From Paenibacillus phytohabitans (GTDB lineage Bacteria > Bacillota > Bacilli > Paenibacillales > Paenibacillaceae): a stretch of DNA of 64,000 nucleotides. A program made the translations under genes and the position numbers. The notes under the pieces were generated by a model. That model did not search any database. It had not been told where the DNA came from and saw only the letters and a program-made list of their open reading frames with translations. Location: positions 422,530-486,529 of the forward strand of contig NZ_WHOB01000059.1 of the NCBI RefSeq assembly GCF_013141775.1, in the 5' to 3' direction. Below, one piece after another: positions 15,288-23,696 of this stretch. Each line of letters opens with the position of its first letter. Within the stretch, counting starts at the first letter, position 1.

Positions 15288-15914
15288 TTGAACTACCATT
15301 TCTCTGCCTATCTCTACCGGCTGCAATATATCCAGCGCTGGAGCCTCATGCGCAGCACCGCCCCCGAGAACGTGGCGCAGCATTCGTTCCAGGTGGCCCT
15401 GCTGGCGCACATGCTGTGCACCATAGGCAATGTCCACTTCGGCCGGTCGCTGAACGCCGACCGCGCATCCACAATGGCGTTGTTCCACGACGCCACCGAG
15501 GTATTCACCGGCGATATCGCCACGCCGGTGAAGCATAACAACCCGCTTCTGCTGTCCAGCTTCCGCGAGATGGAGCGGGTCGCCGCTGAACGCCTCGCGG
15601 CGATGATCCCGCCGGAGCTGAGCGCAGTCTATGTGCCGCTCCTGCAGCCGCAGGACAGCCCGCCCGGCTCCGAGGATGCCGGACTGCTCCGCTACGTCAA
15701 GGCGGCGGATGTGCTCGACGCCTATCTGAAATGCGTCTGGGAAACCGCCGCAGGCAACCGCGAATTCGCGGCCGCCCGGGAGCAGACGGCCGCGAAGCTG
15801 CACGGGCTCGCCCTGCCGGAGATGGAGTATTTCCTTACCCATATGGCTCCGGGCTTCGAGCTGTCTCTGGACGAGCTGTCTTCAAGTATGAGTCCTGAGA
15901 AGCCAGCCGACTAG
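15288..15914 (+). CDS. yfbR: YfbR-type HD-domain 5'-deoxynucleotidase
   Basis: A 208-residue HD-domain phosphohydrolase. Its start (SAYLYRLQYIQRWSLMR, ENVAQHSFQVA) and end (YLKC, GNREF, FELSLDELSS) match Escherichia coli YfbR, which removes phosphate from deoxyribonucleoside 5'-monophosphates, closely enough for a name. Metal ligands by alignment from memory: His32, His67-Asp68 (LFHDATEVFTGD) and Asp141. The start is a TTG at 15288 with AAAGGGG about 11 nt upstream; no better in-frame start keeps the conserved N-terminus. It likely supports nucleotide salvage. It is divergent from fumA and convergent with thiH, with a shared terminator. Confidence 0.88.
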   Translation: MNYHFSAYLYRLQYIQRWSLMRSTAPENVAQHSFQVALLAHMLCTIGNVHFGRSLNADRASTMALFHDATEVFTGDIATPVKHNNPLLLSSFREMERVAAERLAAMIPPELSAVYVPLLQPQDSPPGSEDAGLLRYVKAADVLDAYLKCVWETAAGNREFAAAREQTAAKLHGLALPEMEYFLTHMAPGFELSLDELSSSMSPEKPAD

Positions 15915-15972
15915 CCGGAAACCGTGCGGCCTCTTGAAGAATGCAGCATCGCACCGTCCGTTTGGCCCTGCA

Positions 15973-16008
15973 ATGCAAATAACCCGCCTCACGGCGGGTT
16001 ATTTGCAT
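15973..16008. terminator. Bidirectional terminator between yfbR and thiH
   Basis: A perfect 16-bp stem, ATGCAAATAACCCGCC with GGCGGGTTATTTGCAT, closes on a TCAC loop. It sits between two converging genes. The A/T-rich outer stem gives partial U-runs on both sides. Confidence 0.8.
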
Positions 16009-16012
16009 CAAG

Positions 16013-17134
16013 TTAAGGCATAGCTAACGGCTCATCCAGGCTGTCCCAGTCCTTGAACACCGGCTGCAGCCCTTTTTCCTCGAGCATCTCCTTAATCTCC
16101 TGCACGCTGCGGTTGTCTGAGATTTCAAACTGCGGGGTGCCGCCCTCCAGAGAATGTCCGCCTACTTCGGTGGATACCCCTGCAGACATCCTGGTGATGC
16201 CGAGATGGACCAGATGATCGCGCAGGGCTGCCGGCTCCCGCGTGGACAGTGAAATACCGGAACGCGGCAGAAACAGGCGATAGGCCAGGATAATCTGCAC
16301 CAGCGCACGGTCGGTTACATCACTCGCAGGATTAAATTCCCCCAGGTACGGCCGAAAACGGGGAATGGACAAACCGATTTCGCACTCCGGATACTTGTCC
16401 TGTAAGTACCTGGCATGCAGTGCAGTCGCGAGAGCCTCCTGACGCCATTCGTACATTCCCAGCAGGGCTCCGATATTTACCGAGCGGAATCCGGCCAGGC
16501 AGCCGCGCTCGGGCGCATCCAGACGGTTGCGGTACACCCGCTTGGGACCCTTCACATGCAGCTGGCGGTAAGTCTCCTGATGATAGACCTCCTGATACAG
16601 CGTCAGACCGTCTACTCCTGCCTGTCTGAGATCAGCGTATTCTTCGGTAGTGAGCGGATTCACTTCAATGCTGACTGAAGAGAAATAGCCGCGGAGCACC
16701 TCCACGCAGTCTTTCAGATAACTGACCGGACTTTCATTCCGGGATTCTCCGGTCAGAATCAGAATGTGGCGCAGCCCTGTGGCTGCGATCGTCTCCGCTT
16801 CCCGCCGGACCTCCTCCAGTGTCAGTTTTTTGCGCGGAAAATCATAGATAGAGCTAAAGCTGCAGTAGGTACAATGGTTGACGCAGAAATCAGCCAGATA
16901 CATCGGTGTAAACAGCTGCATCACATGACCGAATTGAGCACGTGTCAATCTATGGGCTTTCTGCGCCATCTCTTCGAGGTAAGGCTCCGCTGCCGGTGAC
17001 AGCAAAGCCATCACCCCGTCCTCGTCCAGCTGCTCCAGACGAAGCGCCCGCTTCACATCAAGCGCAGTATACTGCTTCCATACCCCCTCGTAGGGAAGCT
17101 TGTCCAGCCGGGTCAGCCTATCATAAAAGCTCAT
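16013..17134 (-). CDS. thiH: ThiH, 2-iminoacetate (dehydroglycine) synthase
   Basis: A 373-residue radical SAM enzyme that cleaves tyrosine to 2-iminoacetate for thiazole formation in thiamine synthesis. The CxxxCxxC cluster motif is Cys84-Cys88-Cys91 (CVNHCTYC), followed by the family's GESRNESP, EVNPLTTEEY and LTLYQEVYH segments. It is the last gene of tenI-thiS-thiG-thiH, 31 bp after thiG. GGGAGGAAGGAC precedes the ATG. Many Bacilli instead use the glycine oxidase ThiO, and no thiO is seen here, so dehydroglycine would come from tyrosine and a radical reaction in this organism. Confidence 0.95.
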   Translation of the reverse strand: MSFYDRLTRLDKLPYEGVWKQYTALDVKRALRLEQLDEDGVMALLSPAAEPYLEEMAQKAHRLTRAQFGHVMQLFTPMYLADFCVNHCTYCSFSSIYDFPRKKLTLEEVRREAETIAATGLRHILILTGESRNESPVSYLKDCVEVLRGYFSSVSIEVNPLTTEEYADLRQAGVDGLTLYQEVYHQETYRQLHVKGPKRVYRNRLDAPERGCLAGFRSVNIGALLGMYEWRQEALATALHARYLQDKYPECEIGLSIPRFRPYLGEFNPASDVTDRALVQIILAYRLFLPRSGISLSTREPAALRDHLVHLGITRMSAGVSTEVGGHSLEGGTPQFEISDNRSVQEIKEMLEEKGLQPVFKDWDSLDEPLAMP

Positions 17135-17165
17135 GTCCTTCCTCCCTCTTCATAAACAGCATCAG

Positions 17166-17930
17166 TCAGGCCAGAAATCCGGTCAGCGGCGAAGAAGCTG
17201 CGGCTGTCTCTTCCACCGGTCCCAGCCCGGCCAGATAGGCCTTCCGCCCCGCCGACACCGCTTCGCGGAAGGCCTCCGCCATCAGCTGCGGGTCCCGGGC
17301 GGTGGCAATTGCCGTATTCAGCAGCACAGCGGCTGCGCCCATTTCCATCGCCTCAGCAGCCTCAGAGGGTCTGCCAATACCGGCATCCACGATGATGGGC
17401 AGACCCGTTTCTGATATCAGAATCCGGATTAGCTCCTTGGTCTGCAGCCCGCGGTTAGAGCCGATCGGCGCTCCCAGTGGCATGACGGCTGCAGCTCCGG
17501 CCGCCTTCAGCCGGAGTGCGGCTGACAGATCAGGACTCATGTAGGGCAGAACAATGAAACCCTCCGCAGCTAGGATTTCCGTGGCTCGGATCGTCTCGGT
17601 ATTATCCGGCAGCAGATATTTCTGATCATTGATAACCTCAATCTTCACCCAGTCTCCCAGCCCCGCTGACCTTGCCAGCCGGGCAATGCGTACGGCTTCT
17701 TCTGCGGTGCGCGCACCGGAGGTATTGGGCAGCAGCGTCATGTGAGAAGGAATATGGCTGATAATATTGTCCTTGCTCTCCGGATCTACCCGGCGCAGGG
17801 CAACCGTAATGACCTGTGAACCCGAGCGGGCGATCACTTCGGGAATAAGAGTGTTGCGGCTGTATTTTCCGGTCCCGATGAACAGTCTGCTCGTTAAAGT
17901 AACTCCTCCGATAATCAAAGGATCCTGCAT
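17166..17930 (-). CDS. thiG: ThiG, thiazole synthase
   Basis: Thiazole synthase (254 residues), a TIM-barrel enzyme that joins deoxyxylulose 5-phosphate, dehydroglycine and the sulfur carried on ThiS thiocarboxylate. The Schiff-base lysine lies in DWVKIEVI (Lys96 from this start). The phosphate-binding segments LPLIVDAGIGRPSEA-like and GAAAVLLNTAIA are present. Two ATGs occur in a row; I use the second (17930) because AGGAGG is then 7 nt upstream. thiS is 92 bp upstream and thiH 31 bp downstream, so the three form an operon behind the TPP riboswitch. Confidence 0.95.
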   Translation of the reverse strand: MQDPLIIGGVTLTSRLFIGTGKYSRNTLIPEVIARSGSQVITVALRRVDPESKDNIISHIPSHMTLLPNTSGARTAEEAVRIARLARSAGLGDWVKIEVINDQKYLLPDNTETIRATEILAAEGFIVLPYMSPDLSAALRLKAAGAAAVMPLGAPIGSNRGLQTKELIRILISETGLPIIVDAGIGRPSEAAEAMEMGAAAVLLNTAIATARDPQLMAEAFREAVSAGRKAYLAGLGPVEETAAASSPLTGFLA

Positions 17931-18022
17931 CATATCGCCTCCTGTGATAAGTCGTTGCCTTTATCTTAATTGCGTATTGGCATTCTTGCGTCTACCGCAC
18001 ACCGCACACACAGTTACCTTCG

Positions 18023-18226
18023 CTAGCCTCCGCCGACAAAATGAACCAGCTCAACTCGGTCACCTTCATTCAGCAATGTATCTTCATAAACCTCTCTGCC
18101 GGCAAGCTCCCCATTCAGCTCCACAATAACCAGCTTCCCGGTCCACTCAGGCCGGGCCAGAAGATCAGCCAGCGTCCGGCAGCTCTCTTCATACCTTCCT
18201 CTGCGTCCGTTAACGGTCAAATTCAT
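18023..18226 (-). CDS. thiS: ThiS, sulfur-carrier protein
   Basis: A 67-residue ubiquitin-fold sulfur carrier for thiazole formation. The C-terminal end VHFVGGG carries the Gly-Gly tail that is adenylated and converted to a thiocarboxylate. The central KLVIVELNGELAGRE segment is typical of ThiS. The ATG overlaps the tenI stop as ATGA, so translation is probably coupled. thiF, the adenylating partner, is not in the window. Confidence 0.95.
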   Translation of the reverse strand: MNLTVNGRRGRYEESCRTLADLLARPEWTGKLVIVELNGELAGREVYEDTLLNEGDRVELVHFVGGG

Positions 18227-18885
18227 TCCAGTTCACCTCCTTTGCCCGGTAAGGGAGCTTCATTCAGGACTTCAGCATATGCTGCGGCCTGAACGGATGA
18301 TCTGTAAGCCTGAGCGGCGCCAGCAGGATCCGTCGCTCCGCATATCCCGGACATTACGGCTATTCCGGCAGCCCCCTTCGACAGAACGATTCCGGTATTG
18401 CCCGGTGTGATGCCTCCGATAGCAATCAGCGGTATACTGCTGGAGCGGACGGCCAATTCCAGCTGCGCCAGGCCCCGTTCCCGCTGTCCGGGCTTGCAGG
18501 CCGTGGGGAATACATGTCCATACAGACAAAAGTCCGCTCCCTGCTGTCCGGCGCGTGCCGCTTCCTCCGGGGAATGCACCGACCTGCCCAGCCGCAGGCC
18601 CGGGGCAATGCCGCGCGCCTTGGCAGGCGGCAGGCTGTGCCAGGCCAATTGGACGCCGGCTGCCCCTGCTGCCAGAGCCACATCAATCCGGTCATTAATA
18701 ACCAGCTTTGAGGGCGGAACCCCCGCTTGCAGCAACCGCTCTGCGGCAGCCAGAAGCTCCCGTGCGGACAGGGCTTTTTCCCGGAGATGGATATAATCCA
18801 CCATGGTATGTACTGCAGCAGCCAGCCCCGCAAACTGCTCCGGATTCAGCCTCCCGTCCGAGATCAAATGGATTTCTTTCAGCAC
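18223..18885 (-). CDS. tenI: TenI, thiazole tautomerase
   Basis: A 220-residue TIM-barrel protein of the ThiE/TenI family. The features are those of TenI, which aromatises the thiazole tautomer made by ThiG, and not of the ThiE synthase: DYIHLREK, KLVINDRIDVAL, GRSVHS, GHVFPTACKPG with the TenI His, and LIAIGG followed by GIAVMSGI. I place the start at GTG 18885 because GAGGGG is 9 nt upstream. A longer reading to TTG 18924 would run into the riboswitch terminator. It is the first gene of the thi operon and overlaps thiS by 4 bp. ThiE activity in addition cannot be excluded. Confidence 0.85.
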   Translation of the reverse strand: MLKEIHLISDGRLNPEQFAGLAAAVHTMVDYIHLREKALSARELLAAAERLLQAGVPPSKLVINDRIDVALAAGAAGVQLAWHSLPPAKARGIAPGLRLGRSVHSPEEAARAGQQGADFCLYGHVFPTACKPGQRERGLAQLELAVRSSSIPLIAIGGITPGNTGIVLSKGAAGIAVMSGICGATDPAGAAQAYRSSVQAAAYAEVLNEAPLPGKGGELE

Positions 18886-18921
18886 CTTCACCTTCCCCTC
18901 TATACGGCATTCCGGAAAATA

Positions 18922-18954
18922 CAAAAAGACCGCCCCCTGTATCAGGAAGCAGTC
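18922..18954 (-). terminator. Riboswitch expression-platform terminator
   Basis: On the minus strand GACTGCTTCCTG and CAGGGGGCGGTC form a 12-bp stem with G-U pairs and a 3-nt loop, followed by TTTTTG. It lies between the TPP aptamer and the tenI start. Thiamine pyrophosphate binding probably favours this terminator. Confidence 0.8.
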
Positions 18955-19010
18955 CGGAATATAAGCAGGAATACCGGGTAAACCGTTACCCCTGCTGCAT
19001 TATTCATTCT

Positions 19011-19097
19011 CCACTTCCCTACGCTGGTATAAACCAGATCAGGTTCAAAGGGTCCAAACAGATATGTTCGTCTCAGCCTTGCGGCACCCCTAGTGAT
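19011..19097 (-). ncRNA. TPP riboswitch (THI box)
   Basis: On the minus strand the conserved THI-box blocks appear in order: ACTAGGGGTGCC, GGCTGAGA, ACCCTTTGAACCTGATCTGG, then a variable stem TTTATACCAGCGTAGGGAAG. The aptamer precedes tenI-thiS-thiG-thiH, with a terminator between. Binding of thiamine pyrophosphate is expected to shut the operon off. Confidence 0.97.
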
Positions 19098-19200
19098 CGT
19101 TCATATTCTATTGTTCTTGCAGTTTGTATATTAGCATATTATTCCTGTAAGAGCTATTCTTTAATAGATTCAATCATTTGCTCCAAGCGGATGAAGCGGC

Positions 19201-19226
19201 AAAAAAGCCAGCCTTCCGGCTGACTT
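19201..19226 (-). terminator. Intrinsic terminator after the SDR gene
   Basis: On the minus strand AAGTCAGCC and GGCTGGCTT pair over a GGAA tetraloop and are followed by TTTT. It isolates the SDR gene from the thi leader. Confidence 0.85.
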
Positions 19227-19295
19227 TTCATCTGTTGAACGTTTGATTCTTTAAACCAGTATAAACTTATCCGGCTTACAAAGCAGTGCCAATGG

Positions 19296-20168
19296 TCAGC
19301 CGTTAACGATCTCGCCGCCATTCACATGCATGACCTGTCCGCTCACATAAGAGGAATCATCGGAGGCCAGATATACATAAGCCGGTGCCAGCTCCTCGGG
19401 CTGTCCCGGACGCTTCATCGGCTGGGTGCCGCCGAATTCACTGACCTTCTTCGCGTCAAACGTAGACGGAATCAGCGGCGTCCAGATCGGGCCCGGTGCT
19501 ACCGCATTCACGCGGATGCCTTGGTCTGCGAGATTCATCGACAGGGAGCGGGTGAAGCTGAGAATTGCTCCTTTGGTGGACGAATAGTCCAGCAGCTGCG
19601 GGCTGCCGCGGTACGCCGTGATAGACGTAGTGTTGATGATCGTGGAGCCTTTTTTGAGATGGGGCATCGCTGCCTTGGTCAGATAGAACATGGAGAATAT
19701 ATTCGTCCGGAACGTCCGCTCCAGCTGCTCGGCGGTAATGTCCTCAATCTTATCCTGCGGATGCTGCTCTGCCGCATTGTTGATCAGGATGTCCAGCTTG
19801 CCGAGTCCCTCAATGGTTTTATTAATCAGATCCTGACAGAAGGCCTCGACCCCGATATCACCGGAGATCAGAATACACTTCCGACCCTCCTGCTCCACCT
19901 GGCGTTTGGTTTCTTCCGCATCTTCATGCTCATTCAGATAGGATATCACCACATCTGCGCCTTCTTTGGCAAAATGAACGGCAACCGCACGCCCGATTCC
20001 GCTGTCCCCTCCGGTAATAAGCGCGGCCTTGCCCAGCAGCTTGCCTGCTGCCTTGTAAGCCGAGGTTTCAAACTCCGGAAGCGGGTTCATCTCGCTTTCA
20101 ATTCCGGGCTGCTGGTCCTGTACCTGCGGAGGCAGGGTTTTGACGGGTTGTTTGCTGGTGTCTGGCAT
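19296..20168 (-). CDS. SDR-family oxidoreductase (general stress type)
   Basis: A 290-residue NAD(P)-dependent short-chain dehydrogenase. The nucleotide-binding motif is ITGGDSGIGRAVA. The downstream NNAAEQ and the catalytic Ser/Tyr-x3-Lys (NTTSITAYRG, YSSTKGA) are complete, and the extended N-terminal tail (about 40 residues, rich in Gln and Pro) is that of the YhdF/YhxC/YhxD stress-type group in Bacillus. The substrate is unknown; members are annotated as glucose/ribitol dehydrogenase-like. AAAGGAG lies 8 nt before the ATG. It stands alone with its own terminator and is divergent from the Nudix gene. A stress sigma-factor promoter is plausible, but I could not identify one. Confidence 0.85.
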   Translation of the reverse strand: MPDTSKQPVKTLPPQVQDQQPGIESEMNPLPEFETSAYKAAGKLLGKAALITGGDSGIGRAVAVHFAKEGADVVISYLNEHEDAEETKRQVEQEGRKCILISGDIGVEAFCQDLINKTIEGLGKLDILINNAAEQHPQDKIEDITAEQLERTFRTNIFSMFYLTKAAMPHLKKGSTIINTTSITAYRGSPQLLDYSSTKGAILSFTRSLSMNLADQGIRVNAVAPGPIWTPLIPSTFDAKKVSEFGGTQPMKRPGQPEELAPAYVYLASDDSSYVSGQVMHVNGGEIVNG

Positions 20169-20375
20169 AATCCATTCTCCTTTCGCTGTACCGTTATACT
20201 GTTTTACTAATCATGTTAGGTTGGCTAAAAGTCTGGTGTTTATGCATCATACTTGCCTAGCAAAAATCGCTTTACGTTATTTTACTTACCACATAGGGAA
20301 GCCGGCCAAACAAAAAATCTTCAGTCCAACGCGTTCCCGGTCCATTATAGAGCCTGTAGAAGGAGAGTTATCCTC

Positions 20376-20804
20376 ATGTCCAAAAAATCAAAAACCATCA
20401 TCGTTGCCGTCAAAGGTGTCATCCTGTATCAGGGCAGAATCCTGCTCGTCAAGCGGGCTGCCGCCGATTCTGCAGGTGCCGGAAGCTGGGAATGTGCCGG
20501 AGGCAAAATCGAATTCGGTGAAAGCCTGGAGGCTGCACTGGAAAGAGAAATTCTTGAGGAAACCGGACTGGCGGTTACGACAGAACGTATCCTTTATGCG
20601 GTGACCCTGCTCACGGACCCTGCTAGACAGGTAGTGATTATCACCTATTTATGCCGCGCAGCCCGTGGCGAAATCCAGCTCTCGGAAGAGCATACCGATT
20701 ACCGCTGGTGCACCGTGAGCGAAATGAACGCCCTGCTGTCACCGCAGATTATCGCTGACTTTCAGGAGCACGGCATTTTTGAGCTGGAAGGGTTGTTACG
20801 GTAA
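20376..20804 (+). CDS. Nudix hydrolase
   Basis: A 142-residue Nudix hydrolase with a perfect Nudix box GX5EX7REUXEEXGU (starting at GKIEFGESLE, followed by REILEETGL), which binds Mg2+ and hydrolyses nucleoside-diphosphate-linked substrates. The substrate is not predictable from sequence; MutT/ADP-ribose-type housecleaning is possible. I use the ATG at 20376 (MSKKSKTIIVAVKG), with AAGGAGA upstream, since 41 upstream residues in frame are not Nudix-like. An amidohydrolase fragment follows within 4 bp. Confidence 0.88.
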   Translation: MSKKSKTIIVAVKGVILYQGRILLVKRAAADSAGAGSWECAGGKIEFGESLEAALEREILEETGLAVTTERILYAVTLLTDPARQVVIITYLCRAARGEIQLSEEHTDYRWCTVSEMNALLSPQIIADFQEHGIFELEGLLR

Positions 20805-20807
20805 GTA

Positions 20808-21017
20808 ATGAACGGTTTCTGGCTCACCCCGATGCAGATTATCACAGCCGCCACTTCAACCGGTGCGAAGATCTGCAATCTGGCACCTGAGATTGGAACG
20901 ATTGAACCGGGCAAGAAGGCGGATCTGTTTGTAATTGAGGGCAACCCGCTTACGGATATAGACAATCTCCGGAAAGTCAGATTTGTGATGATGGAGGGCA
21001 GGATCGTATCGAAATAG
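20808..21017 (+). pseudogene. C-terminal remnant of an imidazolonepropionase-like amidohydrolase
   Basis: The 69 residues match only the last part of metal-dependent amidohydrolases (about 400 residues when whole): TPMQIITAATSTGAKI, then GTIEPGKKADLFVIEGNP and VRFVMMEGRIV. The metal-binding His and Asp residues of the barrel are absent because the first five-sixths of the gene are missing. Upstream DNA belongs to the Nudix gene, so this is most likely a deletion remnant. It has no ribosome-binding site of its own. A terminator follows. Confidence 0.75.
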
Positions 21018-21035
21018 AGGTTATATAGTTTGATT

Positions 21036-21072
21036 AAAGGCCGCTTTTCACGAGGAAAACGGCCTTTTTTTC
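21036..21072 (+). terminator. Intrinsic terminator, probably used from both sides
   Basis: AAGGCCG and CGGCCTT with flanking TTTT/AAAA form a stem around a short loop and are followed by a run of seven T on the plus strand. It separates the Nudix/remnant unit from the converging SLH gene. Confidence 0.85.
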
Positions 21073-21109
21073 ATTTTAATATGCCCAGTATGGTTCTCTG
21101 TAATTCTGT

Positions 21110-23440
21110 CTATAGCTGATCCGCAGCTGCCTTCAATGCAATAATTTTGTTCGCCGCCGTTACCTCCAGCAGCACTTTCTGCGCATCCGTCAAGCCCGTG
21201 TATCTACCGTATGTCCAGTTCACAGCTTCCTTGTCCGCCAAGGTTAAGGCCGCAGCTGCGGGCAGTTGATTGATCTTGTAAGCTACAGTATCCGCAGCCT
21301 GCTGATCGGTCAGCACACTTGCCCCCTGGTAATATCCAGCCACATTCATCTTATCGTCATAGAACACTATCATATACTGTTCCTGGAAATCAGGTACCGT
21401 GTAGAATGGCGCTGCATAGTCAGCAAAGCTCTCAATGGATATGCCATACACATCATTTGTAACTTGTTCCAGATACAGAATCTGTGAAGAAACATGTTTG
21501 ATATTGAAATCCCTTGCGGCATTTGTAATGTACGGAAGCTGAGTATTAGCTATATATGAATAAAATTTCGCTTCAGGATGTTGCGCAATCCACTCACCGT
21601 CCACGGCGATCCGGTCACGTATAAGTCCATCCCTCACGTCTCTCGTAATCCCCACTCCGCTGGTGAAGCGTATCGCCTGCTCGTTAAGCACTGCATACTT
21701 CGCGCTCAGGTCCAGTTTAACCACGTTGTATCCGATAGCTTTATTACTACGATCATACAGAATAATCGTCATATAATCTTTAAGATGCTCGGGACTGACC
21801 GGGAACGAGAATCTTACCGACATATCCGGCAGATGACGGGTATACACATTGACCGGATTAGGGACAGCTTCTGCGGCCGCTGTAAAATAATAACCCGGAT
21901 GATCTGCAGCCGCCCGAATATCAGGGGACAGCCCTTCAAAATTCAACAGTACAGCGGCTGAATTGGTGTACATATTTTCGGGTCCCTGGGTTACCGTAAT
22001 CCCGCTTATAAGCGGAAGTGCTGCCGGAGTTGTTGTATTGCCGCCAGTACTGCCACTATCACCATTACTGCCGTTACTGCCGCCACTTGATGCCACCGCC
22101 GGTAACGCTGCGGAGATGGTGATGGAATCCTTCTGGCTGCCGTCCAGACTTGCCGGTTTATTGGCAAAGGAAGACCCCTTCGCCCCCTCGTTCACAGTAG
22201 CAGCCAGAACCCGTCCCGCCCCCGTAACGTTCGTTGCCGCATTCAGAATAGCCCGCGTAACCGTTGTGCCTTGATCCAGCTCCACCTTGAGTCCGACCGC
22301 TGCTGCAGCCACATTAAGTGTGCTTACCGAGCCTTTTTTCAGGTGCAGGACTGACCCTTTGACTTCAATGTTCACCGCTCCAAAAATGCCGCTAAGCGTC
22401 ACCAGGGTCCCCGCTGGAAGACTTACCGGCAGGTTAATCTCGGTAAAGCCCGCTCCGGCTCCGCCGCCCTCCTCCAGCTCAACACCGGACTGTGCAGAGA
22501 CCGATGTCACAAGAGTTGAGCCTTCGGCTACAAGACGGGCGGTTCCATTCTTTTTCTGCACAATTATCTGTTTCAGGGCCGAGTCTTTGAGATGCACCGA
22601 GTCAGCCCCGTGGACAATGACCTTACCTTTGACCTCCACATTGGTCAGAGTAACCTCCCCTCCGCCAATCGCTTCATCCAGCAGCAGGTCGCCGTGGATC
22701 AACAGGTTCTGTAGAGTAACGCCGTAGGTGGATATCGTGACATTCTTATAATCCCTTATAGCAGTCGGATCAGAAGCTCCCAATACGGCTGGAGTAGTCA
22801 CCGTTGCATCCGGCATGCCGCCACCAACCGGAATCGTGAAATTGTCGAGCAGTGAAACGGCCTCAGCCCTGGTCAAAGCCTTGGCTGGAGCGAATCTTCC
22901 GTCAGGATAACCTTTCATTGCTCCGGCATTTACCGCTGCCGTAACTTCGGATCTGCTCCAGATTGCAATTTGATCACTGTCACTGAACTGGGACAAAGCC
23001 TCCTGAGCAGGGGTCTCAAACTTCATCAGCCTGAATATAATCATTGCCGCTTCCTGGCGCGTAACAGGCGCATTAGGACGAACCGCACCTTCATAGCCTT
23101 CAATGTAACCGGCTCCTATCGCTTTGGAGAACTCGCCGTATGCCCAGCTTGTCTTCGGCAGGTCGCTGAAGACCGCGGCTTTTCTCCCGTCTGTAATCTC
23201 GAAGCAACGATTGATAAGCGTTACGAATTCTGCTCTGCTGATCTCCTGATCCGGCTTCACTGACCCGTCTGCAAATCCTGTCAGCCATCCTTGTTCAAGC
23301 CATCTGTTAATCTGCTTCTGTGCCCAGTGCCCTTCATAATCTGTGCCGGCAGTTCCGTCTGCGGCTGCATAGCTGTTGCCGGACGATCCAAGCACCAGAC
23401 AAAGACTCAGACCGACGGTTACAATACTTCTGAAATTCAT
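21110..23440 (-). CDS. SLH-domain surface protein
   Basis: A 776-residue exported protein. A signal peptide (about 1-27, ending SYAA) is followed by three S-layer homology domains (about 35-195). These show the usual pattern: HWAQKQINRWLEQGWLTGF, then SWAYGEFSKAIGAGYIEGY, then WSRSEVTAAVNAGAMKGYPD. They would tether the protein to pyruvylated cell-wall polymer. The middle part (about 210-430) is a repetitive Val/Leu/Thr-rich region, probably a beta-helix. The C-terminal part (about 460-776) holds two similar segments (MTIILYDRSNKAIGYN and MIVFYDDKMNVAGYYQ). No catalytic signature is evident. The ATG at 23440, with GGGGAG 10 nt upstream, is preferred to GTG 23449. Confidence 0.85.
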   Translation of the reverse strand: MNFRSIVTVGLSLCLVLGSSGNSYAAADGTAGTDYEGHWAQKQINRWLEQGWLTGFADGSVKPDQEISRAEFVTLINRCFEITDGRKAAVFSDLPKTSWAYGEFSKAIGAGYIEGYEGAVRPNAPVTRQEAAMIIFRLMKFETPAQEALSQFSDSDQIAIWSRSEVTAAVNAGAMKGYPDGRFAPAKALTRAEAVSLLDNFTIPVGGGMPDATVTTPAVLGASDPTAIRDYKNVTISTYGVTLQNLLIHGDLLLDEAIGGGEVTLTNVEVKGKVIVHGADSVHLKDSALKQIIVQKKNGTARLVAEGSTLVTSVSAQSGVELEEGGGAGAGFTEINLPVSLPAGTLVTLSGIFGAVNIEVKGSVLHLKKGSVSTLNVAAAAVGLKVELDQGTTVTRAILNAATNVTGAGRVLAATVNEGAKGSSFANKPASLDGSQKDSITISAALPAVASSGGSNGSNGDSGSTGGNTTTPAALPLISGITVTQGPENMYTNSAAVLLNFEGLSPDIRAAADHPGYYFTAAAEAVPNPVNVYTRHLPDMSVRFSFPVSPEHLKDYMTIILYDRSNKAIGYNVVKLDLSAKYAVLNEQAIRFTSGVGITRDVRDGLIRDRIAVDGEWIAQHPEAKFYSYIANTQLPYITNAARDFNIKHVSSQILYLEQVTNDVYGISIESFADYAAPFYTVPDFQEQYMIVFYDDKMNVAGYYQGASVLTDQQAADTVAYKINQLPAAAALTLADKEAVNWTYGRYTGLTDAQKVLLEVTAANKIIALKAAADQL

Positions 23441-23558
23441 TCCATACACGCTCCCCGGGATCTATGTATTTCTAAATTTTTCTAGTTAACCATTATCAGT
23501 TTAGCCGAACGAATGACCGGTGGGAATAGATTCCATAAATATATTTTCCATGTAAAAT

Positions 23559-23579
23559 AACCCCACAAGTTGTGGGGTT
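23559..23579. terminator. Short palindrome, possible terminator
   Basis: AACCCCACAA and TTGTGGGGTT are exact inverses around a single G. As RNA this gives a CCCCAC/GTGGGG stem and then TTTATC on the plus strand. No gene clearly ends here, so its role is uncertain. Confidence 0.4.
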
Positions 23580-23696
23580 TATCTTCGCCCTAACGGCTGA
23601 ATAAAGCCGGAGCTTATGCGGCCTATGCAGCTCATGCAGATATTAAGGCCAGCTCAATAATGCTCCACTCAGACTACTCCCGGGGCAGTCCCGGGG

